Source: Gilliamella sp. Choc4-2
GTDB taxonomy: Bacteria > Pseudomonadota > Gammaproteobacteria > Enterobacterales > Orbaceae
Direction: 5' to 3'
DNA length: 64,000 nt
Assembly (NCBI RefSeq): GCF_001690355.1
Contig: NZ_LZHG01000008.1
Coordinates: 1 to 64,000 of the forward strand
A program made the position numbers and the translations under genes. The notes under the pieces are model-generated. The model searched no databases. It saw only the letters and a list, made by a program, of their open reading frames with translations, and had not been told where the DNA came from. Below, in pieces: positions 1-11,429 of this stretch. Every line of letters starts with the position of its first letter. Position 1 is the first letter of the stretch.

Positions 1-1515
<1,515 letters not shown>

Positions 1516-1655
1516 AAAGTTTGATGCTCAATAACTGTCTCTGACATATTCAAATGAATCTTCAGTGTCACTTATCAAGACTTCTTAATCTTTTTAGTCC
1601 GTAGACTTTAATTCTTTCGTCTCGCAAGTGCCCACACAGATTGTCTGTTTCTTCT

Positions 1656-1666
1656 TTTTAAAGAGC
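1656..1666 (-). promoter_or_regulatory. boxA antitermination element of the rRNA leader
   Basis: The minus strand reads GCTCTTTAAAA about 140 nt upstream of the mature 16S 5' end. This matches the boxA core (TGCTCTTTAACA in E. coli), where NusB/NusE load to make the rRNA transcript terminator-resistant. Position and sequence both fit. Confidence 0.75.
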
Positions 1667-1728
1667 TAACAGCTTCCAATTCTCAATCAACTTTTTGTTA
1701 ATCATCTTTGCTGTCTCAAGGGCTGCGT

Positions 1729-1757
1729 ATGTTACGCTACACCTTTTTATTCGTCAA
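1729..1757 (-). promoter_or_regulatory. rRNA operon P2 promoter
   Basis: On the minus strand a TTGACG -35 box (1752-1757) is followed after 17 nt by a TAACAT -10 box (1729-1734). It lies about 110 nt downstream of P1, the usual spacing for the second promoter of a gammaproteobacterial rRNA operon. Confidence 0.65.
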
Positions 1758-1837
1758 GATCTTTTTTTAAAATTTTTGACCTTGTTCACCAACTCTATTC
1801 CCGTCCAATTTCGATGACGTCGTGTCAGTGGGTGCGC

Positions 1838-1866
1838 ATTATAGGGACTTCTTTTTTTTTAGCAAG
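1838..1866 (-). promoter_or_regulatory. rRNA operon P1 promoter with GC-rich discriminator
   Basis: On the minus strand CTTGCT (-35, 1861-1866), a 17-nt spacer and TATAAT (-10, 1838-1843) are followed by GCGCACCCACTGACACG, nearly identical to the discriminator and start region of E. coli rrn P1. That GC-rich discriminator is the hallmark of ppGpp/DksA growth-rate control. The A/T-rich stretch at about 1867-1910 could act as an UP element. The promoter sits directly behind murI. Confidence 0.85.
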
Positions 1867-1911
1867 CAAAAAAGATAAAATATTTATTTAGTCGTGTAAT
1901 TTTTAATCTCA

Positions 1912-2727
1912 TTAAACTTTAATAGTATGATATTTATTAAGATGATAATCAGATAGTTTTTTAATCAACTTTTCTACAGACTGAGTATAAGCTGTGCTTA
2001 ATACAATATTTTCTGACGTAGAAAGAATTATTTGGTTTAGTTTATATTTATCATTTAGCAAATTATAGACCCTTGTTGCAATCGCATATCCCGAATCTAT
2101 TAAGTTCGCCTGAGGAAAAAGCATCTGTAGTTCTGTTTTAATAAAAGGATAATGGGTACAACCTAATACTATTGTATCAGGGATTGTTTGTAGGCCAAGC
2201 CAAGGTTGCATTAGTTCTTTCAGCCGCTCCATATTTACAATAATGCCCTGTAATTTATTTTCGGCTATAAGCGCTAATTCTGATAATCCTAATAATTTAA
2301 CAGTACAATGCGCAGCAAATTGCTGTATTAAATTGGTTATGTAAGTTCTTTCAACGGTTGCTTTTGTTGCTAATAATCCTATACATTTATTTTTAGTAAG
2401 TAAGCTAGCAGGTTTAACAGCTGGTACAACTCCAATAATAGGAAAAGAAAATTTAGCGCGCAAACTAGGCAAACAAATAGTACTAGCTGTATTACAAGCG
2501 ATAACTGCTAAATCAATTGGATAAAATTTAGTAACAGCCTCAATGACAGAGTTTACCCTATTAATTAAAAAATCTGATGATTTATCTCCATAAGGAAACA
2601 TTTCATTATCAAACATGTAGATATAATGTGCATTAGGTATTTTATTGTAAATTTCATTATAAACAGATAAACCACCAATACCTGAATCAAATATTAACAC
2701 TGAAGGCGATTGTTTTACGATATTCAT
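1912..2727 (-). CDS. murI: glutamate racemase
   Basis: This enzyme interconverts L- and D-glutamate in the cytosol to supply D-Glu for peptidoglycan. The 271-residue protein shows the family signatures: DSGIGGLSV near residue 14, PYG at 45-47, the first catalytic cysteine in ACNTAST (C78) and the second in GCTHYP (C190, followed by H192). E. coli MurI is slightly longer at its N-terminus. It lies just upstream of the rRNA promoters in the same direction, the order seen at E. coli rrnB, and is divergent from metK. The start ATG at 2727 is in register with the family. Confidence 0.95.
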   Translation of the reverse strand: MNIVKQSPSVLIFDSGIGGLSVYNEIYNKIPNAHYIYMFDNEMFPYGDKSSDFLINRVNSVIEAVTKFYPIDLAVIACNTASTICLPSLRAKFSFPIIGVVPAVKPASLLTKNKCIGLLATKATVERTYITNLIQQFAAHCTVKLLGLSELALIAENKLQGIIVNMERLKELMQPWLGLQTIPDTIVLGCTHYPFIKTELQMLFPQANLIDSGYAIATRVYNLLNDKYKLNQIILSTSENIVLSTAYTQSVEKLIKKLSDYHLNKYHTIKV

Positions 2728-2845
2728 TTTAGCTATAGGAAATTAAATAATAAATTAGAAACGCTTCATATCGTAAATTGATTAAAAATTAATGCAAGTA
2801 TTTTACTCAAGCTGATATGGTATTTAGTTCTGAAAATTATAAACT

Positions 2846-2861
2846 AGACGTCTAGACGGTA
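2846..2861 (+). promoter_or_regulatory. MetJ operator (tandem met boxes) upstream of metK
   Basis: Two adjacent 8-mers read AGACGTCT (perfect met-box consensus) and AGACGGTA (6 of 8 matches); the next 8-mer (AAACTGCT) matches 5 of 8. Tandem met boxes are how the SAM-bound MetJ dimers bind cooperatively in enteric bacteria. The site is about 80 nt before the metK start in the murI-metK divergent region, so it probably represses metK when SAM is plentiful. Confidence 0.85.
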
Positions 2862-2939
2862 AAACTGCTAAAATAAATATATTAAGGCTAAATATTATAT
2901 TTTAAGCATTATGCAGGAATTAAATTAAGAAGGTATTCT

Positions 2940-4091
2940 ATGTCAGAATTTCTATTTACTTCAGAATCTGTTTCAGAAGGTCATCCAGATAAAATTGCCG
3001 ATCAGATATCTGATGCTGTACTTGATGCAATTTTAAAACAAGATCCAAAGGCTCGTGTTGCTTGTGAAACATATGTAAAAACCGGTATGGCTTTAGTTGG
3101 TGGAGAAATCACTACTTCAGCTTGGGTAGACATTGAAGAATTAACTCGAAAAACAATTAATGACATTGGATATACCAGTTCAGAAATGGGATTTGATGCA
3201 AATTCATGTGCGGTACTCAATGCCATTGGCAAACAATCTCCTGATATTAATCAAGGGGTTGATCGAAATAATCCTCTAGAACAAGGTGCTGGAGACCAAG
3301 GTATTATGTTTGGTTATGCTACAAATGAAATGCCAAATTTAATGCCTGCAGCTATAAGCTATGCTCATGACTTAATGCGCCGCCAAGCAAAAGTTAGAAA
3401 AAATGGTACACTTCCTTGGTTAAGACCTGATGCAAAAAGCCAAGTCACATTAATTTACCAAGATGGTCAGATAAAAGGTGTTGATACAATCGTTTTATCA
3501 ACTCAGCATTCAGAAGACATTGAGCAAACAGCATTACATGAAGCCGTCATGGAAGAAATCATTAAACCAACATTGCCCGCCGAATGGCTAACACCTAGAA
3601 CAAAATACTTTATTAATCCAACTGGACGTTTTGTTATTGGTGGCCCAATGGGTGACTGTGGACTAACTGGACGCAAAATCATTGTAGATACATACGGCGG
3701 AGCAGCTCATCACGGTGGAGGCGCTTTTTCTGGAAAAGATCCTTCAAAAGTTGACCGCTCAGCAGCTTATGCCGCACGTTATGTTGCAAAAAATATTGTT
3801 GCGGCAGGACTCGCTGACAGATGTGAATTACAAATATCTTATGCAATTGGTATTGCCAATCCTACATCAATCTATGTCAATACTTTCGGCACAGAAAAAA
3901 CACATCACGATAAAATCGTATCACTTATTAAAGAATTTTTTGATTTAAGACCTTATGGATTGATTCAAATGCTTGATCTAATTCAACCAATCTATCAACA
4001 AACTGCAAGTTACGGTCATTTTGGTCGAGATATATTTCCTTGGGAAAAAACTGATAAAGCGGCACTATTACGTGATGCAGCAGGATTATAA
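2940..4091 (+). CDS. metK: S-adenosylmethionine synthetase
   Basis: MetK makes SAM from methionine and ATP. The 383-residue length equals that of the enteric enzyme. Visible motifs are GHPDKIADQ at 14-22 (ATP-site histidine), [12 protein letters not shown] near 117 and the glycine-rich P-loop-like GGGAFSGKD near 260. An AAGAAGG ribosome site precedes the ATG. The gene sits behind a clear MetJ operator and its last 17 nt overlap the start of sprT, suggesting translational coupling. Confidence 0.98.
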   Translation: MSEFLFTSESVSEGHPDKIADQISDAVLDAILKQDPKARVACETYVKTGMALVGGEITTSAWVDIEELTRKTINDIGYTSSEMGFDANSCAVLNAIGKQSPDINQGVDRNNPLEQGAGDQGIMFGYATNEMPNLMPAAISYAHDLMRRQAKVRKNGTLPWLRPDAKSQVTLIYQDGQIKGVDTIVLSTQHSEDIEQTALHEAVMEEIIKPTLPAEWLTPRTKYFINPTGRFVIGGPMGDCGLTGRKIIVDTYGGAAHHGGGAFSGKDPSKVDRSAAYAARYVAKNIVAAGLADRCELQISYAIGIANPTSIYVNTFGTEKTHHDKIVSLIKEFFDLRPYGLIQMLDLIQPIYQQTASYGHFGRDIFPWEKTDKAALLRDAAGL

Positions 4092-4578
4092 ACGCATACC
4101 AATTTATTTACATAATCAAACTATGGCTTGTTTAAGAACTCATTTAATACAAGCCAATCAACGTCTACATTCCCAATATAAAGAGCCCAAGATCATTTAT
4201 AAACCCAAAGGCAGTATTGCTGGTAGTGCCTTTTTAACACGTTGGGAAATTCAACTTAATTCGATTATGTTGCTAGATAATGGTACTCAATTTATTGAGG
4301 AAGTTGTGCCTCACGAATTAGCACATCTCATTGCCTTTAAAGAGTTTGGCAAAGTAAAACCACATGGTAAAGAATGGCAATATATTATGTCAGAAATATT
4401 AGGAAAAATCCCTGCAACAACTCACCGTTTTCCTATTCAACGCAATACTTATTTATACTACTGCAGTTGTCAACAACATCAATTAACCTCAATAAGACAC
4501 AACAAAATTCAAAATAATAAAACTAGTTATTTATGTCGTAAATGCGGTACTATACTCAAACTTAAAAGTGCCATTTAG
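4075..4578 (+). CDS. sprT: SprT family zinc metalloprotease-like protein
   Basis: This 167-residue protein matches E. coli SprT along its length. It has the zincin motif HELAH at 80-84 with a downstream histidine near 97, and a C-terminal zinc ribbon built from CSC and CRKC pairs. An in-frame ATG lies further upstream, but the family N-terminus and size support the ATG at 4075, which overlaps the end of metK by 17 nt. In E. coli sprT is also near metK. The bacterial role is poorly defined; eukaryotic SPRTN relatives cleave DNA-protein crosslinks. Confidence 0.9.
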   Translation: MQQDYKRIPIYLHNQTMACLRTHLIQANQRLHSQYKEPKIIYKPKGSIAGSAFLTRWEIQLNSIMLLDNGTQFIEEVVPHELAHLIAFKEFGKVKPHGKEWQYIMSEILGKIPATTHRFPIQRNTYLYYCSCQQHQLTSIRHNKIQNNKTSYLCRKCGTILKLKSAI

Positions 4579-4592
4579 TACTAAGATATTAT

Positions 4593-5210
4593 ATGTGTAA
4601 GTTAGATTTTCATTTTTACAAAAGTTCGTTATTAATTCTCACTCTTGGCATTATCCTATATATTACGGGAAATTGGTTCATACCTTTATACAATGGAATG
4701 ACGGTTGTAGTGATTGAACATATTCAATCTCTCTTCTTATTATTTATGTGCTGTTATACCTATTATTATGCAAAACGAGTATCTGAACATTCTGAGCTTT
4801 ATAGATTTTGGATTTGGACAATTTTCTGGTGGTTTATGCTTTTTGGTCGAGGAATTAGTTGGGGAAGAGACTTTTTCCCTGAGGTACCTCGTTTCTATTA
4901 TAAAATCATTGCGAGTATATTAATAGCGATCCCAATACTAAGTATATTTTTACCCACCATTCGCCCAGAAATTGCTCGTCGCTACAAATACGAAAAAATA
5001 CCATTTTGGCATATATTCTTTGCTTTTTTATTCTTAGGTATAGCTGATATTGCTGAACATCGCCGTATTGGACATGAATTTTTAGTTATAACAAAAGAGC
5101 GAAAAGATCTCATTGAAGAATTAATGGAAATTCCTTGTCTTCTTTGTTTATCCTTAATAACCTTTTATATGCAAAAAAATGAAAAAAAGAGAGTAGATTC
5201 CCTATGCTAA
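4593..5210 (+). CDS. uncharacterised polytopic inner-membrane protein
   Basis: I do not recognise this 205-residue protein. It is very hydrophobic, with about six predicted membrane spans near residues 10-30, 36-58, 70-90, 103-121, 137-154 and 180-197. Charged or polar residues likely to matter sit at span edges: EH near 40, GRGISWGR near 84-91, EHRR near 154 and EELMEIPC near 175-182. It lies 15 nt after sprT and overlaps the rlmJ start by 7 nt, so it is probably co-transcribed and translationally coupled with them. No SAM-, ATP- or metal-binding motif can be claimed. Real gene likely; function unknown. Confidence 0.75.
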   Translation: MCKLDFHFYKSSLLILTLGIILYITGNWFIPLYNGMTVVVIEHIQSLFLLFMCCYTYYYAKRVSEHSELYRFWIWTIFWWFMLFGRGISWGRDFFPEVPRFYYKIIASILIAIPILSIFLPTIRPEIARRYKYEKIPFWHIFFAFLFLGIADIAEHRRIGHEFLVITKERKDLIEELMEIPCLLCLSLITFYMQKNEKKRVDSLC

Positions 5211-6046
5211 GCTACCGCCACAGTTACCATGCAGGAAATCATGCAGATGTATTAAAACATATTGTTTTAACATTATGTATTGAATCATTAAAGGAAAAAG
5301 AAAAGCCTTTTTTATATTTAGATACACACTCGGGGGCTGGACGATATCTATTAAGAAGTGAGCATGCAGAAAAAACGGGTGAATATTTATCAGGAATTAA
5401 TTTACTATGGCAACAATCTAATATTCCTGAATTGCTTAATACATACATATCGGTACTAAGACGCTATAATCCTTTTGAGGAAATAAAATATTATCCTGGT
5501 TCACCATTAATTGCGAAGCAATTATTACGTGAACAAGACAAGCTCAACCTTACAGAGTTACACCCAACTGATTACCCTTTATTAAAACAAGAATTTAGTA
5601 AAGATAAACGAACAAAAGTTTTACGTGAAGATGGATTTTCCCAATTAAAATCAAAGTTACCTCCACTATCTCGTCGTGGAATAATATTGATTGATCCTTC
5701 TTATGAAATTAAAGACGATTATCAAAAAATCCCTGCAGCATTATTTGAAGCATATAAACGTTTTGCAACAGGTGTTTACTTAATTTGGTATCCTGTGGTA
5801 TCTCGCACACAAACGGAAAAGATGATTAATGGCATTATTGATTTAGGTATTAAACGAATTTCACAATTCGAACTTGCTATAAAACCAGATAATGATCAAA
5901 AAGGCATGACAGCATCTGGAATGATAGTTATAAATCCGCCATGGAAATTATATGACCAGATGCAAAAAATTATGCCATGGTTAAAAAATATTTTAGATAT
6001 AGAAAAAACAGGTAATTTCTCAATAAAACAATTAACTTCAGAATAA
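5204..6046 (+). CDS. rlmJ: 23S rRNA (adenine2030-N6)-methyltransferase
   Basis: RlmJ methylates A2030 of 23S rRNA using SAM. The N-terminus (MLSYRHSYHAGNHADVLKH) and DTHSGAGRY SAM motif near residue 44 are nearly identical to E. coli RlmJ, and the length is the same (280 residues). The usual motif IV DPPY reads DPSY here (about residues 164-167), an unusual change at the adenine-binding loop. The start overlaps the preceding membrane-protein gene and has a GAGAG ribosome site. A hairpin terminator follows. Identity is secure; full activity is unproven because of the motif change. Confidence 0.93.
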   Translation: MLSYRHSYHAGNHADVLKHIVLTLCIESLKEKEKPFLYLDTHSGAGRYLLRSEHAEKTGEYLSGINLLWQQSNIPELLNTYISVLRRYNPFEEIKYYPGSPLIAKQLLREQDKLNLTELHPTDYPLLKQEFSKDKRTKVLREDGFSQLKSKLPPLSRRGIILIDPSYEIKDDYQKIPAALFEAYKRFATGVYLIWYPVVSRTQTEKMINGIIDLGIKRISQFELAIKPDNDQKGMTASGMIVINPPWKLYDQMQKIMPWLKNILDIEKTGNFSIKQLTSE

Positions 6047-6055
6047 CTTTTACTA

Positions 6056-6088
6056 TTTAAAAATGCGAGCCGATCTCGCACTTTTAAA
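6056..6088. terminator. hairpin terminator between convergent rlmJ and dgkA
   Basis: AAAATGCGAG and CTCGCACTTTT pair (one bulge) around a CCGAT loop, flanked by T-rich and A-rich arms. It can serve rlmJ on the plus strand and dgkA on the minus strand. Confidence 0.6.
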
Positions 6089-6159
6089 TAAACTAAATTA
6101 GTCGTTATCAAATGTTTAATCATAAAGCTTTTAAATCAATAATTTTTATTAGTAAATCT

Positions 6160-6528
6160 CTAAGAAAAAAAATGACAAGAAAATATATAAATCCATAAAA
6201 TAACAGTTAATAATAGAGATAAGAAAACTGCAGCAGAACCATAATCTTTAGCTCTTCCCGATAATTCGTGTCTTTCACTACCAATTCGATCTACAACACA
6301 CTCAATTGCACTGTTAAGGAGTTCTATAATCATCACAACACCGATAGAACCTAGTAATAAAATTCGTTCATAAATTGAAAAATCTATTAACATTACAATT
6401 ATATAAGCTATAACCAACAGAATTAATTCTTGTCGAAAAGCTATCTCATACTTAATCGCTGATTTAAAGCCTTTCAGAGAATATTTGGTTGCATTAATCA
6501 AACGTTGCAACCCCGTTGCTTTTTCCAT
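6160..6528 (-). CDS. dgkA: diacylglycerol kinase
   Basis: DgkA is a small inner-membrane kinase that recycles diacylglycerol to phosphatidic acid, for example after osmoregulated glucan or LPS modification. The 122-residue protein has the expected three hydrophobic spans, the FRQE segment, and the active-site stretch ELLNSAIECVVDRIG followed by ELSGRAKDYGSAAV near residues 69-100. It follows accA on the same strand with a 20-nt gap and is probably co-transcribed with it. Confidence 0.95.
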   Translation of the reverse strand: MEKATGLQRLINATKYSLKGFKSAIKYEIAFRQELILLVIAYIIVMLIDFSIYERILLLGSIGVVMIIELLNSAIECVVDRIGSERHELSGRAKDYGSAAVFLSLLLTVILWIYIFSCHFFS

Positions 6529-6548
6529 AATGATATTCCAAAGTAAGA

Positions 6549-7508
6549 TTATCTTACATAACCATAATTCATTAGACGTTGAAATCTTCTTTCAAGCAGC
6601 ACTGATAATTCGATATTTCCAAGTTCATCAAGATCACTTATCAGCTGTTTTTTTAGTGAATCTGATACTGCCACATAATCACGATGAGCACCACCAAGTG
6701 GTTCGGGTATCACTGAATCAATAAGATTTAATTTCAATAATTTATCTGCTGTCATATTCATTGCTTCAGCTGCGACTGGTGCTTTATCAGCACTTTTCCA
6801 TAAGATAGAAGCACAACCTTCAGGAGAAATAACAGAATAAGTACTATATTGAAGCATATTCACTTTGTCAGCAACTCCAATGGCAAGTGCCCCCCCTGAG
6901 CCACCCTCACCAATAACAGTACAAATTGTTGGAACTTTTAGTCGTGACATTTCCCGCAAGTTCCGAGCAATTGCTTCAGCCTGACCTCGTTCTTCAGCAC
7001 CAATCCCTGGATAAGCTCCTGGGGTATCGATAAATGTAATTATCGGTAATTTAAAACGTTCTGCTAACTCCATTAGTCTTAATGCTTTACGATAACCTTC
7101 TGGTGCTGGCATACCAAAATTACGATAAATTTTCTGCTTTATTTCACGACCCTTTTGATGACCAATAACAATCACAGGACGTTCATCAATACGTGTAACT
7201 CCACCAACAATCGCTTTGTCATCAGCATAAGCTCTATCTCCAGCTAATTCATCGAAATCAGTAAAAATTTCTTTAATATAATCTAATGTATAGGGCCTAT
7301 TTGGATGTCTGGCTAATTGTGCAACTTCCCACGGTGATAAGTTCGCAAATATTTTTCTTGTTAACTCACGGCTTTTTTGATTCAATTGTTTAATTTCTTT
7401 ATCTAAATTAATATCTAATTCAACTTGTTGTGAATCAATATTCTTTAAGGAATTAATTTTTGCTTCTAATTCCGCTATCGGCTTTTCAAACTCCAAAAAA
7501 TTACTCAT
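6549..7508 (-). CDS. accA: acetyl-CoA carboxylase carboxyltransferase subunit alpha
   Basis: AccA pairs with AccD to transfer the carboxyl group from biotin carrier protein to acetyl-CoA, giving malonyl-CoA for the fab enzymes encoded at 11-16 kb. The 319-residue length matches E. coli AccA. The N-terminal helical segment ([16 protein letters not shown]) and the glycine-rich core with [13 protein letters not shown] and [10 protein letters not shown] are conserved. It lies downstream of dnaE as in E. coli, but with a gap of about 258 nt, so it may have its own promoter. Confidence 0.97.
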   Translation of the reverse strand: MSNFLEFEKPIAELEAKINSLKNIDSQQVELDINLDKEIKQLNQKSRELTRKIFANLSPWEVAQLARHPNRPYTLDYIKEIFTDFDELAGDRAYADDKAIVGGVTRIDERPVIVIGHQKGREIKQKIYRNFGMPAPEGYRKALRLMELAERFKLPIITFIDTPGAYPGIGAEERGQAEAIARNLREMSRLKVPTICTVIGEGGSGGALAIGVADKVNMLQYSTYSVISPEGCASILWKSADKAPVAAEAMNMTADKLLKLNLIDSVIPEPLGGAHRDYVAVSDSLKKQLISDLDELGNIELSVLLERRFQRLMNYGYVR

Positions 7509-7766
7509 AACGATTATGATTGCCTCTTAATTATTTTGTATTTTCCTAAAATACGCTATCTAATACAGTATACTGGCTAATTCTTAAGATAAAATTAAGA
7601 CAATTCTACTATGTAATACTTATCAAAGTCACCTAGATTTATCACTTATTAATTTTGGCACTTCAAGATAGCGCTACTTCTATATATATTACAGTATATT
7701 CATTATTGCGTTATTCGTTTTATAAACGAAAACATTAAAATACGAATAATTTTGTATCACGTTATA
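7509..7766. other. dnaE-accA intergenic region with a 7-bp inverted repeat
   Basis: No gene is seen here. The A/T-rich spacer contains TTCGTTT-TAT-AAACGAA (7714-7730), a perfect 7-bp stem with a 3-nt loop shortly after the dnaE stop. It lacks a clean U-tract on the dnaE strand, so it may be an RNA-end hairpin or a protein site rather than a standard terminator. The remainder could hold an accA promoter. Confidence 0.4.
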
Positions 7767-10700
7767 CTAAAACTCAAATTCAATTCGGTCATTGCCAAGT
7801 ATTGTTTTTAATTCAAGAATTAATGCATCTTCTGGGACAATTTTCCATGTAGCACCAAACTCAATACGCACAACAGAATCATCTCGATGATAATATAAAT
7901 TTACAGGCACATTCCCATGACGATAAGGTTCAAATATTTGTTGCAAACGCTGCAACATTGCACGTTCGGCTTCATTTTCAGTTAAAGTAATAGCCAATCC
8001 TTTAACATATTTAGCTCGAGCATCTTTTAAATCAACAATTTCTCGCGCTGTCAATTTGAATCCTCCATTAAAATCATCATAGCTAACTTGCCCCATGACT
8101 ATTAAAATCTTATCTTTAATTAATAAATGCCCAAACTTTTCTAAAGAATCTGCAAACAGCATACCATCAATACGGCCAGAACGATCATCTAAAGTAAATA
8201 AACCGATTTTATTACCTTTTTTAGTGATTCTAACTTTAGCATCAACAACAATACCTGCAAAAGTAGCCATTTTTCCCCAACCAGTTGGTGAAGCTTCATT
8301 AATTCGTAACCCTCCAGCATAACGACTCAATTCTTTTAAATATTGAGTAACTGGGTGTCCCGTTAGGTAGAGTCCTAAAGTATCGCGTTCACCATCAAGT
8401 AAGACTTTCTCCGGCAATTCGGGGACAGCTGCATAAGCATGTTCAACTTGCTCTGGTTCTTCAGCTAAAACACCAAACATATCTTCTTGTCCGATATTTT
8501 GAGCTTTAGCATATTGTTCAGCTGCTTGTATCGCATCATTAATACTATGTAAAATAGCAGCTCGATGAGGACCCAATTTATCAAAAGCACCTGCCATAGT
8601 AAGTTTTTCAAGTACTCTACGATTAATTTTTTTCATATCAGTTCGAGCACAAAGTTCGAATATATTTTTGAAATACCCACCGCTATTACGAGCTTCAACA
8701 ATAGCTTCAATTGGACCTTCTCCAACCCCCTTTATAGCACCGATACCATATATAATTTCGCCCTTTTCATTAACATGAAAATGATACAATCCACTGTTAA
8801 TATCTGGTGGATTAATTTTTAATCCCATGCGTAGACATTCATCAACAAGGCCAACAATTTTATCGGTGTTATCCATATCAGCAGTCATAACTGCAGACAT
8901 AAACTCGGCAGGATAGTGCGTTTTTAACCATAACGTTTGGTAAGAAACAAGCGCATAAGCTGCTGAATGAGATTTATTAAATCCATATCCAGCAAATTTT
9001 TCAACCAGATCAAATATTCGCATTGATAGTTCTCCATCAATGCCTTGTTTTTCCGCTCCTTCTTTAAATATGGAACGCTGATTTGCCATCTCTTCGGGTT
9101 TTTTCTTACCCATGGCGCGGCGTAATAAATCTGCACCACCTAATGTATAACCAGATAGAGTCTGTGCAATTTGCATAACTTGTTCTTGATATAGAATAAT
9201 ACCGTAGGTAGATTCTAAAATAGGTTTTAATGACTCATGTTGATATTTAATATCGGGATATGAAACTTCTTCTCGACCATGTTTTCGGTCAATAAAGTTA
9301 TCCACCATACCTGATTGTAAAGGACCTGGACGAAATAATGCCACTAAAGCAATCATATCCTCAAAGCAGTCAGGTTTTAAACGCCTTATTAAATCTTTCA
9401 TTCCCCGAGATTCAAGCTGGAATACTGCTGTAGTTTCTGCTTTTAATAATAATTCGAAGGATTTTTCATCATCTAAGGGGATTCGGGTTATATCGACTTT
9501 TTCCTTACCTTCACGTAGTCGGCGTTCATTAATCATTTTGATTGCCCAATCAATAATGGTTAATGTTCTTAATCCTAAAAAGTCAAATTTAACAAGACCG
9601 GCATATTCAACATCATTTTTATCAAATTGAGTAACAGGATGATGACCTTCTGAATCACAATAAATTGGCGAAAAATCTGTAATCTTAGTTGGTGAAATTA
9701 CAACTCCCCCTGCATGCTTACCAGCATTTCGAGTTACGCCTTCTAATTGCCGAGCAATATCAATTAATGATTTAATTTCTTCATTATTATCATATAAATC
9801 TTGAAGTTGAGGTTCAACTTCAAAAGCTTTAGCTAAAGTCATACCAGGATCTGGTGGTATTAATTTCGCAATACGATCAACAAACCCATAAGGATGTCCA
9901 AGGACTCGACCAACATCACGTATTACTGCTTTGGCAGCCATAGTTCCGAAAGTAATAATTTGAGATACAGCATCCCGTCCATACATATCTGCGACATGCT
10001 CAATAACCAGATCGCGTTTCTCCATACAAAAATCGACGTCAAAATCGGGCATAGAAACGCGCTCAGGATTCAAAAAACGTTCAAAAAGTAAATCAAATGC
10101 TAGTGGATCTAAATCGGTAATTTTCAATGCGTAAGCAACTAGAGAACCAGCTCCAGAACCTCGCCCTGGTCCAACAGGAATATCATTATCTTTTGACCAT
10201 TGAATAAACTCCATCACGATTAGAAAGTAACCCGGAAAGCCCATTTGATTAATAACAGTCAATTCTGTTTCTAAACGTTCATCATATTCAGGCCTTCTTT
10301 GTTTTCTAACTTCTGGATCGGGGAATAAAAATACTAACCTTTCTTCTAAACCTTCACGTGATTTATACACTAAAAAGTCTTCAGTAGTCATGTCACCAGT
10401 CGGAAATTTAGGTAAAAAATACTCACCTAGACGGATAGACACATTACAGCGTTTTGCTATTTCAACACTGTTTTCAAGCGCTTCAGGAATATCAGAAAAT
10501 AGCTCACACATTTCCTGTTCAGAACGTAAATATTGATCTGCTGAGTAATTCTTAGGTCTGGAAGGATCTTCAAGAGTATTTCCATCATGAATCGCAACTC
10601 GAATCTCATGAGCTTCAAAATCAGAGGGCTTTAAAAACCGAACATCGTTAGTTGCAACAACTGGTAATAAATATTGCTCAGCTAACTTTATAGCACGATG

Positions 10701-11243
10701 AATAAACACATCTTCATTGACTCGCTTAGTACGTACTAACTCAAAATAAAAATGATCATTAAAATTTTCAAGGTAAAAATTAATAGCATGATCAATAATA
10801 GTTTGATTATTACGAACAATACCTATACCAATATCACTTTCTCGCCCAGCTAATACAATTAACCCAGTGCGATGCATAACCAACCATTCCAAATCAACAA
10901 CAGGTATATCGCCAATATAACCTCGTTGATAAGCTTGAGAAATTAATAACGTAAGGTTTTGATACCCCTGATTATTAGCCGCTAACAGGGTTAGACGGTA
11001 AATATCATCAGGCAATTGAGAACTTCTAATAGCGAGATCTGCACCAATAATCGGTTTAATACCTTTTGACATTGCTGAACCGTAAAATTTCACTAGCCCA
11101 CAAAGATTGGTAAAATCAGTGATTGCAAATGCCGGCATCTGTAGCTTACTCACTTCATTTACTAATGTACTAACTTTAGCAATTCCATCGATCATAGAAA
11201 AATCGCTATGTAAGTGAAGATGAATAAATTTAGGTTCTGCCAT
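7767..11243 (-). CDS. dnaE: DNA polymerase III subunit alpha
   Basis: This is the replicative polymerase catalytic subunit. The 1158-residue protein runs in register with E. coli DnaE (1160). The N-terminal PHP domain begins [13 protein letters not shown], the palm carries the catalytic PDFDVDF acidic pair near residue 400, and [16 protein letters not shown] precedes it. The C-terminal OB-fold and tau-binding regions are present. A TTG three codons upstream is also open, but the ATG at 11243 gives the family-like MAEPKFIHL start. accA follows, as in enteric bacteria. Confidence 0.97.
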   Translation of the reverse strand: MAEPKFIHLHLHSDFSMIDGIAKVSTLVNEVSKLQMPAFAITDFTNLCGLVKFYGSAMSKGIKPIIGADLAIRSSQLPDDIYRLTLLAANNQGYQNLTLLISQAYQRGYIGDIPVVDLEWLVMHRTGLIVLAGRESDIGIGIVRNNQTIIDHAINFYLENFNDHFYFELVRTKRVNEDVFIHRAIKLAEQYLLPVVATNDVRFLKPSDFEAHEIRVAIHDGNTLEDPSRPKNYSADQYLRSEQEMCELFSDIPEALENSVEIAKRCNVSIRLGEYFLPKFPTGDMTTEDFLVYKSREGLEERLVFLFPDPEVRKQRRPEYDERLETELTVINQMGFPGYFLIVMEFIQWSKDNDIPVGPGRGSGAGSLVAYALKITDLDPLAFDLLFERFLNPERVSMPDFDVDFCMEKRDLVIEHVADMYGRDAVSQIITFGTMAAKAVIRDVGRVLGHPYGFVDRIAKLIPPDPGMTLAKAFEVEPQLQDLYDNNEEIKSLIDIARQLEGVTRNAGKHAGGVVISPTKITDFSPIYCDSEGHHPVTQFDKNDVEYAGLVKFDFLGLRTLTIIDWAIKMINERRLREGKEKVDITRIPLDDEKSFELLLKAETTAVFQLESRGMKDLIRRLKPDCFEDMIALVALFRPGPLQSGMVDNFIDRKHGREEVSYPDIKYQHESLKPILESTYGIILYQEQVMQIAQTLSGYTLGGADLLRRAMGKKKPEEMANQRSIFKEGAEKQGIDGELSMRIFDLVEKFAGYGFNKSHSAAYALVSYQTLWLKTHYPAEFMSAVMTADMDNTDKIVGLVDECLRMGLKINPPDINSGLYHFHVNEKGEIIYGIGAIKGVGEGPIEAIVEARNSGGYFKNIFELCARTDMKKINRRVLEKLTMAGAFDKLGPHRAAILHSINDAIQAAEQYAKAQNIGQEDMFGVLAEEPEQVEHAYAAVPELPEKVLLDGERDTLGLYLTGHPVTQYLKELSRYAGGLRINEASPTGWGKMATFAGIVVDAKVRITKKGNKIGLFTLDDRSGRIDGMLFADSLEKFGHLLIKDKILIVMGQVSYDDFNGGFKLTAREIVDLKDARAKYVKGLAITLTENEAERAMLQRLQQIFEPYRHGNVPVNLYYHRDDSVVRIEFGATWKIVPEDALILELKTILGNDRIEFEF

Positions 11244-11393
11244 AATTATCAAAATAATAAAGCTATAAAAAATTATTTAAGATTATAACACAAGCAATGT
11301 AAATATTCTTAATCTCTTTAAAATAGGAATATGAATTGCACAAATAAAAATGGGTCTAATTCATAGAAGTAATAAAAGCTTGATAAAATATTA

Positions 11394-11415
11394 CGCCGAT
11401 ACTAAATTATCGGCG
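11394..11415 (-). terminator. terminator of the fatty-acid synthesis operon
   Basis: CGCCGATA (11394-11401) pairs with TATCGGCG (11408-11415) around a 6-nt loop. On the minus strand the stem is followed by a moderately U-rich TAATATTTTATC. It lies 15 nt after the fabF stop and would separate fabF from dnaE. Confidence 0.65.
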
Positions 11416-11429
11416 AATAAGAGAAGAAA

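Noticed and set aside
4021-4074. Longer sprT start
   Set aside because: It would overlap metK by 71 nt and add 18 residues absent from the family.
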